Shown here piece by piece: positions 1 through 7,271 of a stretch of DNA of 64,000 nt (within the stretch, counting starts at the first letter, position 1; each line of letters starts with the position of its first letter). Origin of the DNA: Streptomyces sp. CBMA152 (GTDB taxonomy: Bacteria > Actinomycetota > Actinomycetes > Streptomycetales > Streptomycetaceae); assembly GCF_014596475.1 (NCBI RefSeq), contig NZ_MECJ01000015.1:62001-126000 (forward strand), given 5' to 3'. The notes under the pieces were generated by a model, which ran no database searches, was not told the origin of the DNA, and saw only the letters and a program-made list of their open reading frames with translations. The position numbers and the translations under genes are program-made.

Positions 1-551
1 GGCTCGCGGCGGCGAGCGAGCTGGTGGTCCTGAGCGGTGGGGCGACCGCCGCGGGCCCGCTGCTGCTGTGCTCGCTGCGGGCGACGGTGGAGCGCACCGA
101 GGACGTCCTGCTGCCGCTCACTCCCGGGCTGCACCGCCGTGGTTTCGCGACGGCGGTGGTACGCGTCGGGGGCGCCCGCCTGGGCGTCCTCAGCTGTCAC
201 CTGAGCCTCCGGGCGGACGAGCGCGAGGCCCAGGCCGGGATGCTGCTGGAACGCCTCGCGGAGCTGGGCGTCGAGCACGCGGTCGCGGGCGGCGACCTCA
301 ACGACCGTCCGGACGGCCGCGCCTTCCGCCGGCTGTCGGCCGCACTCCAGGACTGCTGGTCGGTACGCCCGTGGGGTACGGAGTACACGTCGACCCCGGA
401 GGACCCCCACCAACGCATCGACGCGATCTTCGCGACGAGCGGGATCGAGGTCCTGGGGTGCGGGGTCCCGACGGGCCTGCCGGACGCGGACCTGCGCGCG
501 GCGACGGACCATCTGCCGGTTCTGGCGGCGCTACGGGTGCCGACGCGCTAG
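1..551 (+). CDS. Endonuclease/exonuclease/phosphatase family protein, 5' end outside window
   Basis: This is the C-terminal part of a member of the endonuclease/exonuclease/phosphatase fold, a metal-dependent family that cuts phosphodiester or phosphomonoester bonds. The reading frame is open from the first bases of the window, so the start lies upstream. The visible part carries two family motifs: GGDLND, with the metal-site Asp and Asn, and ATDHLPV near the end, which holds the catalytic His of the usual SDH motif. The HLSLRADER stretch matches the conserved strand before the GDLN motif. The substrate cannot be told from this fragment. It is convergent with the next gene, with only 10 bases between the stops. 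Confidence 0.8.
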   Translation, partial: LAAASELVVLSGGATAAGPLLLCSLRATVERTEDVLLPLTPGLHRRGFATAVVRVGGARLGVLSCHLSLRADEREAQAGMLLERLAELGVEHAVAGGDLNDRPDGRAFRRLSAALQDCWSVRPWGTEYTSTPEDPHQRIDAIFATSGIEVLGCGVPTGLPDADLRAATDHLPVLAALRVPTR

Positions 552-561
552 CGGCTCCGGG

Positions 562-1140
562 TCAGACCACCGCACCCCGCCCAGGATCGTCGTCGTCCTC
601 GTCGTCATGCTTCATCCGCGCGAACAGCGTGCCGAAGCCGCCGATGAAGCCGCCCACTCCCAGCGTGGTGAGCCACCACGTGAACTCCCACTGGAAGATC
701 GCCGCGAGCAGCATCAGCAGCGGCCCGCCGATCACCGCAAGCCACGCGAACTTCGCCGTGACGTCCGCCTCGGGCAGCGGCGGCGGCTCCGGCGGGATGA
801 AGTGGCCCTCGTCGGAGCCGTCGAGGTCGGAATCGGACGGCTCCGCGACGCTGAAGTCGCGCGGGCCGCCCACGCCGGGCGCGAACACGATCGAGCTGCC
901 CAGCGGCTTCGGCTCGGGCGGAACCGGCGGAACCGGTGGCTCCGGCGTCTCGGGCCCGTCCGCCGCCGGAGCGGGCGTCCCGTTCCGCTCGCCCTCCAGG
1001 ACCGCCAGGTCCTCCACCGACTTGAACGGCTTCGTCCCCGGCGGGTCGGCCGGCTCCTCGCCGTACCCCGCCACGATCGCCGCCCACGCAGCCTCTTCGT
1101 CGATCGGCTGCGGTTCGCGGTCCGCGTCGTGCTCAGCCAC
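562..1140 (-). CDS. Hypothetical acidic membrane protein with two C-terminal transmembrane segments
   Basis: I do not recognise a named family. The 192-residue product has an acidic, Pro/Glu-rich soluble N-terminal part of about 125 residues (a PPVPPVPPEP stretch is obvious), then two hydrophobic segments at about residues 128-170, and an Asp-rich tail (HDDEDDDD). This suggests a small integral membrane protein with a disordered cytoplasmic head. I chose the GTG at 1140 because an AGGGGAG ribosome site precedes it. This start overlaps the upstream hydrolase gene by 8 bases, so the two genes are probably co-transcribed and translationally coupled. The function is unknown. Confidence 0.7.
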   Translation of the reverse strand: MAEHDADREPQPIDEEAAWAAIVAGYGEEPADPPGTKPFKSVEDLAVLEGERNGTPAPAADGPETPEPPVPPVPPEPKPLGSSIVFAPGVGGPRDFSVAEPSDSDLDGSDEGHFIPPEPPPLPEADVTAKFAWLAVIGGPLLMLLAAIFQWEFTWWLTTLGVGGFIGGFGTLFARMKHDDEDDDDPGRGAVV

Positions 1141-1978
1141 CGGTTGTGCTCCCCTTCTTCCCGATGCTCGGAGCGAGGCGGCCGATGAACGCGTAACTCT
1201 CCTCGAAGATCCGCTCCGCGTCGTGGTCCAACGTCGCCACGTGGTAGCTCTGTTCCAGCAGGATCTCGGTGACGTCGGTGGAGGAGACCCGGGCGAGCAC
1301 GCGGGCCGAGTCGGCGGGCGGCACCACATGGTCCTGCGGGCTGTGCAGCACGATCAACGGCTGTGTCACCTGCGGCAGTTCACGGTCCACCACCTGGAAG
1401 AACCTGCGCAGCGAGTGCGCCGCGTGCAGCGGCACCCGGTCGTAGCCGACCTCAGCCGAGCCCTCCTTGGCGATGTCGCTGGCGATGCCCTTGGTGGACG
1501 GCACGAAGTGGCGGACCACCGGCAGGGCGTGGGCGGCCAGGCCGTGCACCTTGTTGCCCGGGTTGACGAGGACCAGGCCCGTGATGTCGTCGCCGTGCTT
1601 CGCCGCGAGCCGCAGCGCCAGCGCGCCGCCCATGGAGAGGCCGAAGACGAAGACCTGGGTGCAGCGCTCGAGGAGCTCGCGCAGTGCCCGGTCCACTTCC
1701 GCGTACCAGTCCTGCCAGCCGGTGAGCTGCATGTCCTGCCAGCGCGTGCCGTGTCCGGGCAGCAGCGGCAGCGAGACCGTCAGGCCGCGCTCGGCCAGAT
1801 GGTCGGCCCACGGGCGCAGCGACTGCGGGGAACCGGTGAAGCCGTGACAGAGGAGGACGCCGACCTCTCCGCCCTCGTGGCGGAACGGCTCGGCTCCAGG
1901 GAGGACGGGCACCGGGATCTCCTGTTCATGAGCAGGGGCGGGGGAGTTGTACTTCACGGTACGCGACCGGACTGACAC
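1133..1978 (-). CDS. Alpha/beta hydrolase (carboxylesterase / monoacylglycerol lipase type)
   Basis: This is a soluble serine hydrolase of the alpha/beta fold, close to the Est30-type carboxylesterases. The oxyanion motif HGFTGSP is near residue 45, the nucleophile elbow is GLSMGG at about residues 113-118, the acid SPQDHVVP lies near residue 215, and the catalytic His is in QSYHVATLD near residue 245. All three triad members are therefore present. The natural substrate is unknown; short acyl esters are typical for the family. The gene overlaps the downstream membrane-protein gene by 8 bases. The true start may be internal, at the residues around PVLPGAEPF, because the first 20 or so residues look poorly conserved. 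Confidence 0.85.
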   Translation of the reverse strand: MSVRSRTVKYNSPAPAHEQEIPVPVLPGAEPFRHEGGEVGVLLCHGFTGSPQSLRPWADHLAERGLTVSLPLLPGHGTRWQDMQLTGWQDWYAEVDRALRELLERCTQVFVFGLSMGGALALRLAAKHGDDITGLVLVNPGNKVHGLAAHALPVVRHFVPSTKGIASDIAKEGSAEVGYDRVPLHAAHSLRRFFQVVDRELPQVTQPLIVLHSPQDHVVPPADSARVLARVSSTDVTEILLEQSYHVATLDHDAERIFEESYAFIGRLAPSIGKKGSTTGG

Positions 1979-2065
1979 CGACCAGAGCCGTCACCGGCCC
2001 GCGCGCGGGAGGGGGGCTCCGACACGGGTTAAGGTCTGTTCGACAGACAAGGGAAGGCATCCGAG

Positions 2066-2833
2066 TTGATCTACGGCGCTATGAAGTTCTCCATCGGCGG
2101 GTCGCTGAAGCTTGCCTTCAGGCCCTGGGTGGAGGGCCTCGACAACATTCCCGCCGAGGGGCCGGCGATCCTCGCGAGCAACCACCTGTCCTTCTCGGAC
2201 TCCTTCTTCCTGCCGGCGGTCCTCGACCGCAAGGTGACCTTCATCGCCAAGGCCGAGTACTTCACCTCGCCCGGCGTGAAGGGCAAGCTGACGGCCGCCT
2301 TCTTCAAGGGCGTCGGCCAGCTCCCGGTGGACCGCTCGGGCGCGCGCGGCGCGGGCGAGGCGGCCATCAAGAGCGGCATCGAGGTCCTGGAGCGCGGTGA
2401 GCTGTTCGGGATCTACCCCGAGGGCACCCGCTCGCCCGACGGCCGCCTCTACCGGGGCAAGCCCGGCGGGCTCGCGCGCGTGGCGCTCGCCACCGGCGCG
2501 CCGGTGATCCCGGTCGCGATGATCGACACGGAGAAGATCCAGCCGCCCGGGAAGGTGATGCCCAAGCTGATGCGCCCGGGCATCCGCATCGGCAAGCCGC
2601 TCGACTTCAGCCGCTACCACGGCATGGAGGGCGACCGCTTCATCCTGCGCTCGGTGACCGACGAGGTCATGTACGAGATCATGAAGCTCTCCGGCCAGGA
2701 GTACGTGGACATCTACGCGACCGCGGCCAAGCGCCAGATCGCCGACGAGGCCAAGCGCAAGGCCGACGAGGAGAAGGCCGAGCGGTCCCGCGAGGCCGAG
2801 CAGGCCAAGCAGGCGGAACGGCCTGGCGACTAG
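2066..2833 (+). CDS. 1-acyl-sn-glycerol-3-phosphate acyltransferase (PlsC family)
   Basis: The 255-residue protein transfers an acyl group to lysophosphatidic acid or a related lysolipid at the membrane face. The catalytic NH(X)4D box is seen as NHLSFSD at about residues 38-44, and the glycerol-phosphate-binding box is YPEGTRSPDGR near residue 120. There is no clear transmembrane segment, as in many actinobacterial PlsC paralogues. The C-terminal 35 residues are a charged Ala/Glu/Lys-rich helix (KRKADEEKAERSREAEQAK) that may be a coiled coil. The TTG at 2066 follows a GGAAGG ribosome site. It sits 33 bases before the sensor kinase gene. Confidence 0.88.
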   Translation: MIYGAMKFSIGGSLKLAFRPWVEGLDNIPAEGPAILASNHLSFSDSFFLPAVLDRKVTFIAKAEYFTSPGVKGKLTAAFFKGVGQLPVDRSGARGAGEAAIKSGIEVLERGELFGIYPEGTRSPDGRLYRGKPGGLARVALATGAPVIPVAMIDTEKIQPPGKVMPKLMRPGIRIGKPLDFSRYHGMEGDRFILRSVTDEVMYEIMKLSGQEYVDIYATAAKRQIADEAKRKADEEKAERSREAEQAKQAERPGD

Positions 2834-2866
2834 CCTCGTTCGTTCGTTTTTCAGGGGTTGGGGAGC

Positions 2867-4084
2867 ATGGCGAAGCGCGAGCGCGTCATCAGGATGTCCG
2901 TCGAGCTGCCGCTGTGGCGCGCGCTCACCGGGTACCGCGTACTGACGATGATCTACGCGGTGCTGCTCTTCGTCTCGGAGTACCGGCACTTCGAGCGGCC
3001 CTGGGTGGGCATCGCCTTCCTGTCGGTGCTCGCGGTGTGGACGCTGGCGACGCTGCCCCGGGTGGCGAACGCGGCGAGCTGCACCAAGCGGTTCCTCGGC
3101 GCCGACCTGACGATCGCGCTCACCGGCATCCTGATCACCCCGCTGGCCGACGCCGACGCCCGGACGGTGAACGGGCCGACCCTGCCGACCATCTGGGCCG
3201 CGGGGTCGGTGCTCGCCTTCGCCATCAAGGGCGGCTGGCGCTGGGCCGCCTTCGCGTCCTCCCTGGTCGCCGCCGCCAACCTGGTCGAGCGCGGCGCCCC
3301 CACCCGCGACACGCTCCACAACGTGCTGCTCGTCTGGGTCGCCTCCGTCGCCATCGGTTACGTGGTGGAGGTCGCCCGCGCGAGTGAGGCCACCCTCGCC
3401 CGCGCCCTGGAGATCGAGGCCGCCACCCGGGAGCGGGAGCGCCTCGCCCGGGACATCCACGACAGCGTCCTCCAGGTGCTCGCCATGGTGCAGCGCCGGG
3501 GCACGGCGCTCGGCGGCGAGGCGGCCGAGCTCGGCCGGATGGCCGGGGAGCAGGAGGTCGCGCTGCGCACCCTGGTCTCCAGTGGTCTGGTGCCCACCAC
3601 GCGCGCGTCCGAGGACCCGGCGCTCGGCGCCCTGGTCCGTACGGTCGACGACGAGGACGACGGGCGTACGGACCCCGAAGGGGCCGAGCTCGATCTGCGC
3701 GCGCTGCTCGCCCCGCACGCCGGATCGCGGGTCTCGCTCGCGGAACCCGGCGCTCCGGTGCTGCTCCCGCCCCCGGCGGCGCGCGAGCTCGCGGCCGCTG
3801 TCAGTGCCGCGTTGGACAATGTCCACAGACACGCGGGGGAGTCCGCCCAGGCCTGGATCCTGGTCGAGGACTGGGGGGACGAAGTGATCGTGACGGTACG
3901 GGACGACGGTCCCGGAATCCCGGCGGGCCGGCTCGCGCAGGCCGAGGGGGAGGGGCGCCTGGGCGTCGCCCTCTCGATCCGCGGCCGGCTGCGGGACCTG
4001 GGCGGCACCGCCGAGCTGATCTCGGTGCCGGGCCAGGGGACAGAAGTAGAGCTGAAGGTTCCACGGGGGAAGGCGAAGGCATGA
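2867..4084 (+). CDS. macS: Membrane sensor histidine kinase, MacS-like (DUF5931 sensor domain)
   Basis: This is a two-component sensor kinase of the NarL-partner type (HisKA_3). The first 170 residues hold several hydrophobic segments that form an integral membrane sensor. The dimerisation and phosphoacceptor helix is seen at RERLARDIHDSVLQVLAMV, with the acceptor His in the DIHD motif. The C-terminal ATPase domain shows the N box (ALDNVHRHA) and the G box (VRDDGPGIP and GRLGVALSI). The stop overlaps the response regulator start by 4 bases (ATGA), so the two are coupled. Position next to pfkA matches, from memory, the MacRS pair of S. coelicolor, which affects antibiotic production and development. 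The start is uncertain: TTG at 2858 and ATG at 2894 are alternatives. Confidence 0.85.
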   Translation: MAKRERVIRMSVELPLWRALTGYRVLTMIYAVLLFVSEYRHFERPWVGIAFLSVLAVWTLATLPRVANAASCTKRFLGADLTIALTGILITPLADADARTVNGPTLPTIWAAGSVLAFAIKGGWRWAAFASSLVAAANLVERGAPTRDTLHNVLLVWVASVAIGYVVEVARASEATLARALEIEAATRERERLARDIHDSVLQVLAMVQRRGTALGGEAAELGRMAGEQEVALRTLVSSGLVPTTRASEDPALGALVRTVDDEDDGRTDPEGAELDLRALLAPHAGSRVSLAEPGAPVLLPPPAARELAAAVSAALDNVHRHAGESAQAWILVEDWGDEVIVTVRDDGPGIPAGRLAQAEGEGRLGVALSIRGRLRDLGGTAELISVPGQGTEVELKVPRGKAKA

Positions 4085-4761
4085 CGCAGACGATCGAGCG
4101 GCAGAGCGTGAAGGTGATGGTGGTCGACGACCACCCGATGTGGCGCGACGCGGTCGCGCGCGACCTGGCGGCCGCCGGGTTCGACGTGGTGGCCACCGCC
4201 GGGGACGGCCCGCAGGCGGTCCGCCGGGCCCAGGCCGTCACACCCGACGTGCTGGTCCTGGACCTGAACCTGCCCGGGATGCCGGGCGTCCAGGTCTGCA
4301 AGGAGCTGGTCGGAGCCAACCCGGCGCTCAGGGTCCTGGTCCTGTCCGCCTCCGGCGAGCACGCGGACGTCCTGGAGGCGGTGAAGTCCGGCGCGACCGG
4401 CTATCTGCTGAAGTCGGCGAGCACGGAGGAGCTCACCGACGCGGTGAGCCGTACGGCGGCCGGCGACCCGGTGTTCACCCCGGGCCTGGCCGGTCTGGTC
4501 CTCGGCGAGTACCGACGGTTGGCCTCGGACCCGGCGCCCGCGGCCCCCGACGAGCCGAAGGCCCCGCAGCTCACCGAGCGCGAGACCGAGGTGCTGCGCC
4601 TGGTGGCGAAGGGGCTGTCGTACAAGCAGATCGCCGAGCGCCTGGTCATCTCGCACCGCACGGTCCAGAACCACGTCCAGAACACCCTGGGCAAGCTCCA
4701 GCTGCACAACCGCGTGGAGCTGGTCCGGTACGCGATAGAGCAGGGCCTGGACGAGGCCTGA
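4081..4761 (+). CDS. macR: Response regulator, NarL/LuxR family, MacR-like
   Basis: The 226-residue protein is the DNA-binding partner of the upstream kinase. The receiver domain covers about residues 10-125: acidic pair VVDDH, phosphoacceptor Asp in VLVLDLNLPGMPG, conserved Ser in VLSASG and Lys in YLLKSA. The LuxR-type helix-turn-helix is at about residues 160-222 (LTERETEVLRLVAKGLSYKQIAERL, then HRTVQNHVQNTL). It overlaps the kinase gene by 4 bases. No target operator can be assigned from this window. The identification as MacR rests on gene order (kinase, regulator, then pfkA) and is less sure than the family call. Confidence 0.88.
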   Translation: MTQTIERQSVKVMVVDDHPMWRDAVARDLAAAGFDVVATAGDGPQAVRRAQAVTPDVLVLDLNLPGMPGVQVCKELVGANPALRVLVLSASGEHADVLEAVKSGATGYLLKSASTEELTDAVSRTAAGDPVFTPGLAGLVLGEYRRLASDPAPAAPDEPKAPQLTERETEVLRLVAKGLSYKQIAERLVISHRTVQNHVQNTLGKLQLHNRVELVRYAIEQGLDEA

Positions 4762-4886
4762 GCGGTCCTTGGCTCACAGACGGGGGTGGGTGGCGTGCGT
4801 CCGCCCGTACAACGCTCGTACGGGTGAATGAAAGGCCGTCAACACCCCTTTGAATTCCCGGAATTGACGTTTCGTCCCATCCCGGA

Positions 4887-4900
4887 GTGACCTGGGTCAC
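4887..4900. promoter_or_regulatory. Crp-like operator upstream of pfkA
   Basis: The palindrome GTGACCTGGGTCAC has perfect 6-base arms around TG. It fits both the classical core GTGA-N6-TCAC and the Streptomyces Crp consensus GTG-N6-GNCAC. It lies 59 bases before the pfkA start, and a possible -10 (TATAGG at 4916-4921) follows, so Crp would sit close to the -35 region. Binding is an inference from the motif. Confidence 0.6.
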
Positions 4901-4958
4901 CATTAGCGTGGCTCGTATAGGTCTTTCCACGCGTCTGCCACGGCGAAGGGACAATTCC

Positions 4959-5987
4959 ATGCGAGTCGGAGTACTGACCGGAGGCGGCGACTGCCCCGGG
5001 CTCAACGCCGTCATCCGGGCCGTCGTCCGCAAGGGCGTCCAGGAGTACGGATACGACTTCACCGGGTTCAAGGACGGCTGGCGCGGTCCGCTGGAGGGCG
5101 ACACCGTCAAGCTCGACATCCCGGCCGTGCGCGGCATCCTGCCCCGTGGCGGCACCATTCTCGGCTCCTCGCGCACCAACCCCCTCAAGGCCGAGAACGG
5201 GGTGCGCCGCATCAAGGAGAACCTCGCCAAGCACGAGATCGACGCGATGATCGCGATCGGCGGCGAGGACACCCTGGGCGTGGCGACCCGGCTGAGCGAC
5301 GAGTACGGGATCAAGTGCGTCGGCGTGCCGAAGACGATCGACAACGACCTCTCCGCGACCGACTACACCTTCGGCTTCGACACGGCGGTCGGCATCGCGA
5401 CGGAGGCCATCGACCGCCTCCACACCACGGCCGAATCGCACATGCGGGTCCTGGTCGTCGAGGTGATGGGCCGCCACGCGGGCTGGATCGCGCTCCACTC
5501 CGGCCTGGCGGGCGGCGCCAACGTCATCCTCATCCCCGAGCAGCGCTTCGACGTCGACCAGGTCTGCGGCTGGATCACCTCCCGCTTCAAGGCGTCGTAC
5601 GCGCCGATCGTCGTGGTCGCCGAGGGCGCGATGCCGCAGGACGGCGAGCTGGTCCTGAAGGACGGCACGCTGGACTCGTTCGGGCACGTCCGGCTCTCGG
5701 GCGTGGGGGAGTGGCTGGCCAAGGAGATCGAGAAGCGCACGGGCAAGGAGGCCCGCACCACGGTCCTCGGCCATGTCCAGCGCGGCGGCACCCCCAGCGC
5801 CTTCGACCGCTGGCTGGCCACGCGGTTCGGACTGCACGCGATCGAGGCGGTACGGGACGGCGACTTCGGCAAGATGGTCGCGCTGCGGGGCACGGACATC
5901 GTCCGGGTGCCGATCGCGGAGGCGACGGCCCGGCTGAAGACGGTGGATCCGGCGCTGTACGCGGAGGTGGGGGTGTTCTTCGGCTGA
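4959..5987 (+). CDS. pfkA: 6-phosphofructokinase (group III, ATP or PPi donor uncertain)
   Basis: The enzyme phosphorylates fructose 6-phosphate to fructose 1,6-bisphosphate in glycolysis. The 342-residue length is typical. N-terminal TGGGDCPGLN binds the phosphoryl donor, PKTIDND (residues 124-130) holds the catalytic Asp, and MGRHAGW and GHVQRGG bind substrate. The donor-site residues are GGED with Asp at position 104, and Lys at 125 where E. coli has Gly124. This pair is the usual mark of pyrophosphate-using enzymes, although some Streptomyces enzymes of this group are reported as ATP-dependent. I chose the ATG at 4959 for its GAAGGGA ribosome site and its fit with the family start (MRVGVLTGG). 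A Crp-like site lies upstream. Confidence 0.95.
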   Translation: MRVGVLTGGGDCPGLNAVIRAVVRKGVQEYGYDFTGFKDGWRGPLEGDTVKLDIPAVRGILPRGGTILGSSRTNPLKAENGVRRIKENLAKHEIDAMIAIGGEDTLGVATRLSDEYGIKCVGVPKTIDNDLSATDYTFGFDTAVGIATEAIDRLHTTAESHMRVLVVEVMGRHAGWIALHSGLAGGANVILIPEQRFDVDQVCGWITSRFKASYAPIVVVAEGAMPQDGELVLKDGTLDSFGHVRLSGVGEWLAKEIEKRTGKEARTTVLGHVQRGGTPSAFDRWLATRFGLHAIEAVRDGDFGKMVALRGTDIVRVPIAEATARLKTVDPALYAEVGVFFG

Positions 5988-6136
5988 CGCCGCGAGGCGC
6001 CTGGCGGCGGGCGGGCGGGACACGGGGATGGGTCGTATATTCGCGGTATTCGGCGTGATGCGCGTGATGTACGCGTATGGGCGCTTCGGGAAAACGTGAC
6101 TGTCCGGCCCGTACTCCCCGATCCCTAGGTGAACCC

Positions 6137-7132
6137 ATGGACATCCTGGCCTTCGGTGTGCAGGCCGACGAGCGGCCGCTGATCGAGGCGGCCTTCGCGG
6201 GGCAGCACGACGTGCGGTGCCTCGACGTGTTCCTCACCGAGGACACCGCGCCCATCGCGGCCGGGTACGAGGTGATCTCGACCAGTGTGAACGCCACCCT
6301 CGACCGGACGGTGCTGCAGACGCTCGCGGTGGGCGGGACGCAGATGATCGCCCAGCGTTCGACCGGGTTCAACAACATCGACCTGGAGGTCGCGGAGCGG
6401 CTCGGCATCACGGTGGCGCGGGTGTCGTACTACTCGCCGTACTCCGTGGCCGAGTTCGCCTGGACCCTGGCGATGGCGGTCAACCGCCGGATCGTCCGCG
6501 CCTCCAACCGCACCCGGGACTTCGACTTCCGGCTCGACGGGCTGATGGGCCGCGATCTGCGCGGGCGTACGGCGGGGGTGCTCGGCACCGGGAAGATCGG
6601 CGAGGCGTTCACCCGGATCGCCCATGGGTTCGGCATGAACCTGCTCGGCTGGGACGCGGCGGAGAATCCGGCGTGCGTGTCGCTCGGGATGAAGTACGTC
6701 GAGAAGGACGAGCTGCTGGCCAACGCGGACGTGGTCAGCCTGCATGTGCCGCTGCTGCCGTCAACGCACCACCTCATCGACCGGGCGGCGCTCAAGCTGA
6801 TGAAGGACGACGCCATCCTGGTGAACTCCAGTCGGGGTGGGCTGGTGGACACGGAGGCGCTGGTGAGCGAGGTGCGGGCGGGGCGGTTCGCCGGGGTCGG
6901 GCTCGATGTGTACGAGGCCGAGGCCGGTCTCTTCTTCCTCGACAAGTCGCTGGAGGTCGTCGAGGACGACACGCTCGCGCGGCTGGTGACGTTCCCGAAC
7001 GTGGTGGTGACGTCGCACCAGGCGTACTACACGCGGGACGCGGTGGGGCAGATCGTGGCGGCGACGGTCCGCAACGTGGCGGACTATGTGGCGGGCCACC
7101 ACACGGAGAACGTCCTGGTCCCCAGGGGGTGA
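6137..7132 (+). CDS. D-2-hydroxyacid dehydrogenase (D-lactate dehydrogenase type)
   Basis: The 331-residue protein is an NAD-dependent D-2-hydroxyacid dehydrogenase, most like fermentative D-lactate dehydrogenase, which reduces pyruvate to D-lactate. The Rossmann motif is VLGTGKIG at about residues 151-158. The substrate-binding Arg and catalytic motifs are seen at LVNSSRGGLVD and, near the end, the catalytic His in VVTSHQAYYT. The AQRSTGFNNIDL stretch near residue 77 and FFLDKS near residue 260 are characteristic of the D-LDH subgroup. I chose the ATG at 6137, which follows an AGGTGA ribosome site, rather than an upstream in-frame start. It stands alone, convergent with the anthranilate synthase gene. 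Confidence 0.88.
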   Translation: MDILAFGVQADERPLIEAAFAGQHDVRCLDVFLTEDTAPIAAGYEVISTSVNATLDRTVLQTLAVGGTQMIAQRSTGFNNIDLEVAERLGITVARVSYYSPYSVAEFAWTLAMAVNRRIVRASNRTRDFDFRLDGLMGRDLRGRTAGVLGTGKIGEAFTRIAHGFGMNLLGWDAAENPACVSLGMKYVEKDELLANADVVSLHVPLLPSTHHLIDRAALKLMKDDAILVNSSRGGLVDTEALVSEVRAGRFAGVGLDVYEAEAGLFFLDKSLEVVEDDTLARLVTFPNVVVTSHQAYYTRDAVGQIVAATVRNVADYVAGHHTENVLVPRG

Positions 7133-7155
7133 GCCCCCACCCGACCCCGGTTGCT

Positions 7156-7220
7156 CGCGCAGTTCCCCGCGCCCCTAGGAGGGCCCGAAGGGCCCATTAA
7201 GGGGCGCGGGGAACTGCGCG
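7156..7220. repeat. REP-like palindrome, copy 1, between convergent ldh-type and trp genes
   Basis: Two perfect 21-base arms (7156-7176 and 7200-7220, right arm AGGGGCGCGGGGAACTGCGCG) flank a smaller hairpin GGGCCC-GAA-GGGCCC. A 3' tail of the form acaagcccaagacggcccgcagtcgaa follows in part (core GCAGTCGA). The same arm recurs at 14236 and 58628-58677. It lies between two stops facing each other, so it may also act as a bidirectional terminator. Confidence 0.85.
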
Positions 7221-7271
7221 ACAAGCCCAAGACGGCCCGCAGTCGAAGGCCCAGGCCGCCCGCCCAGGGCT

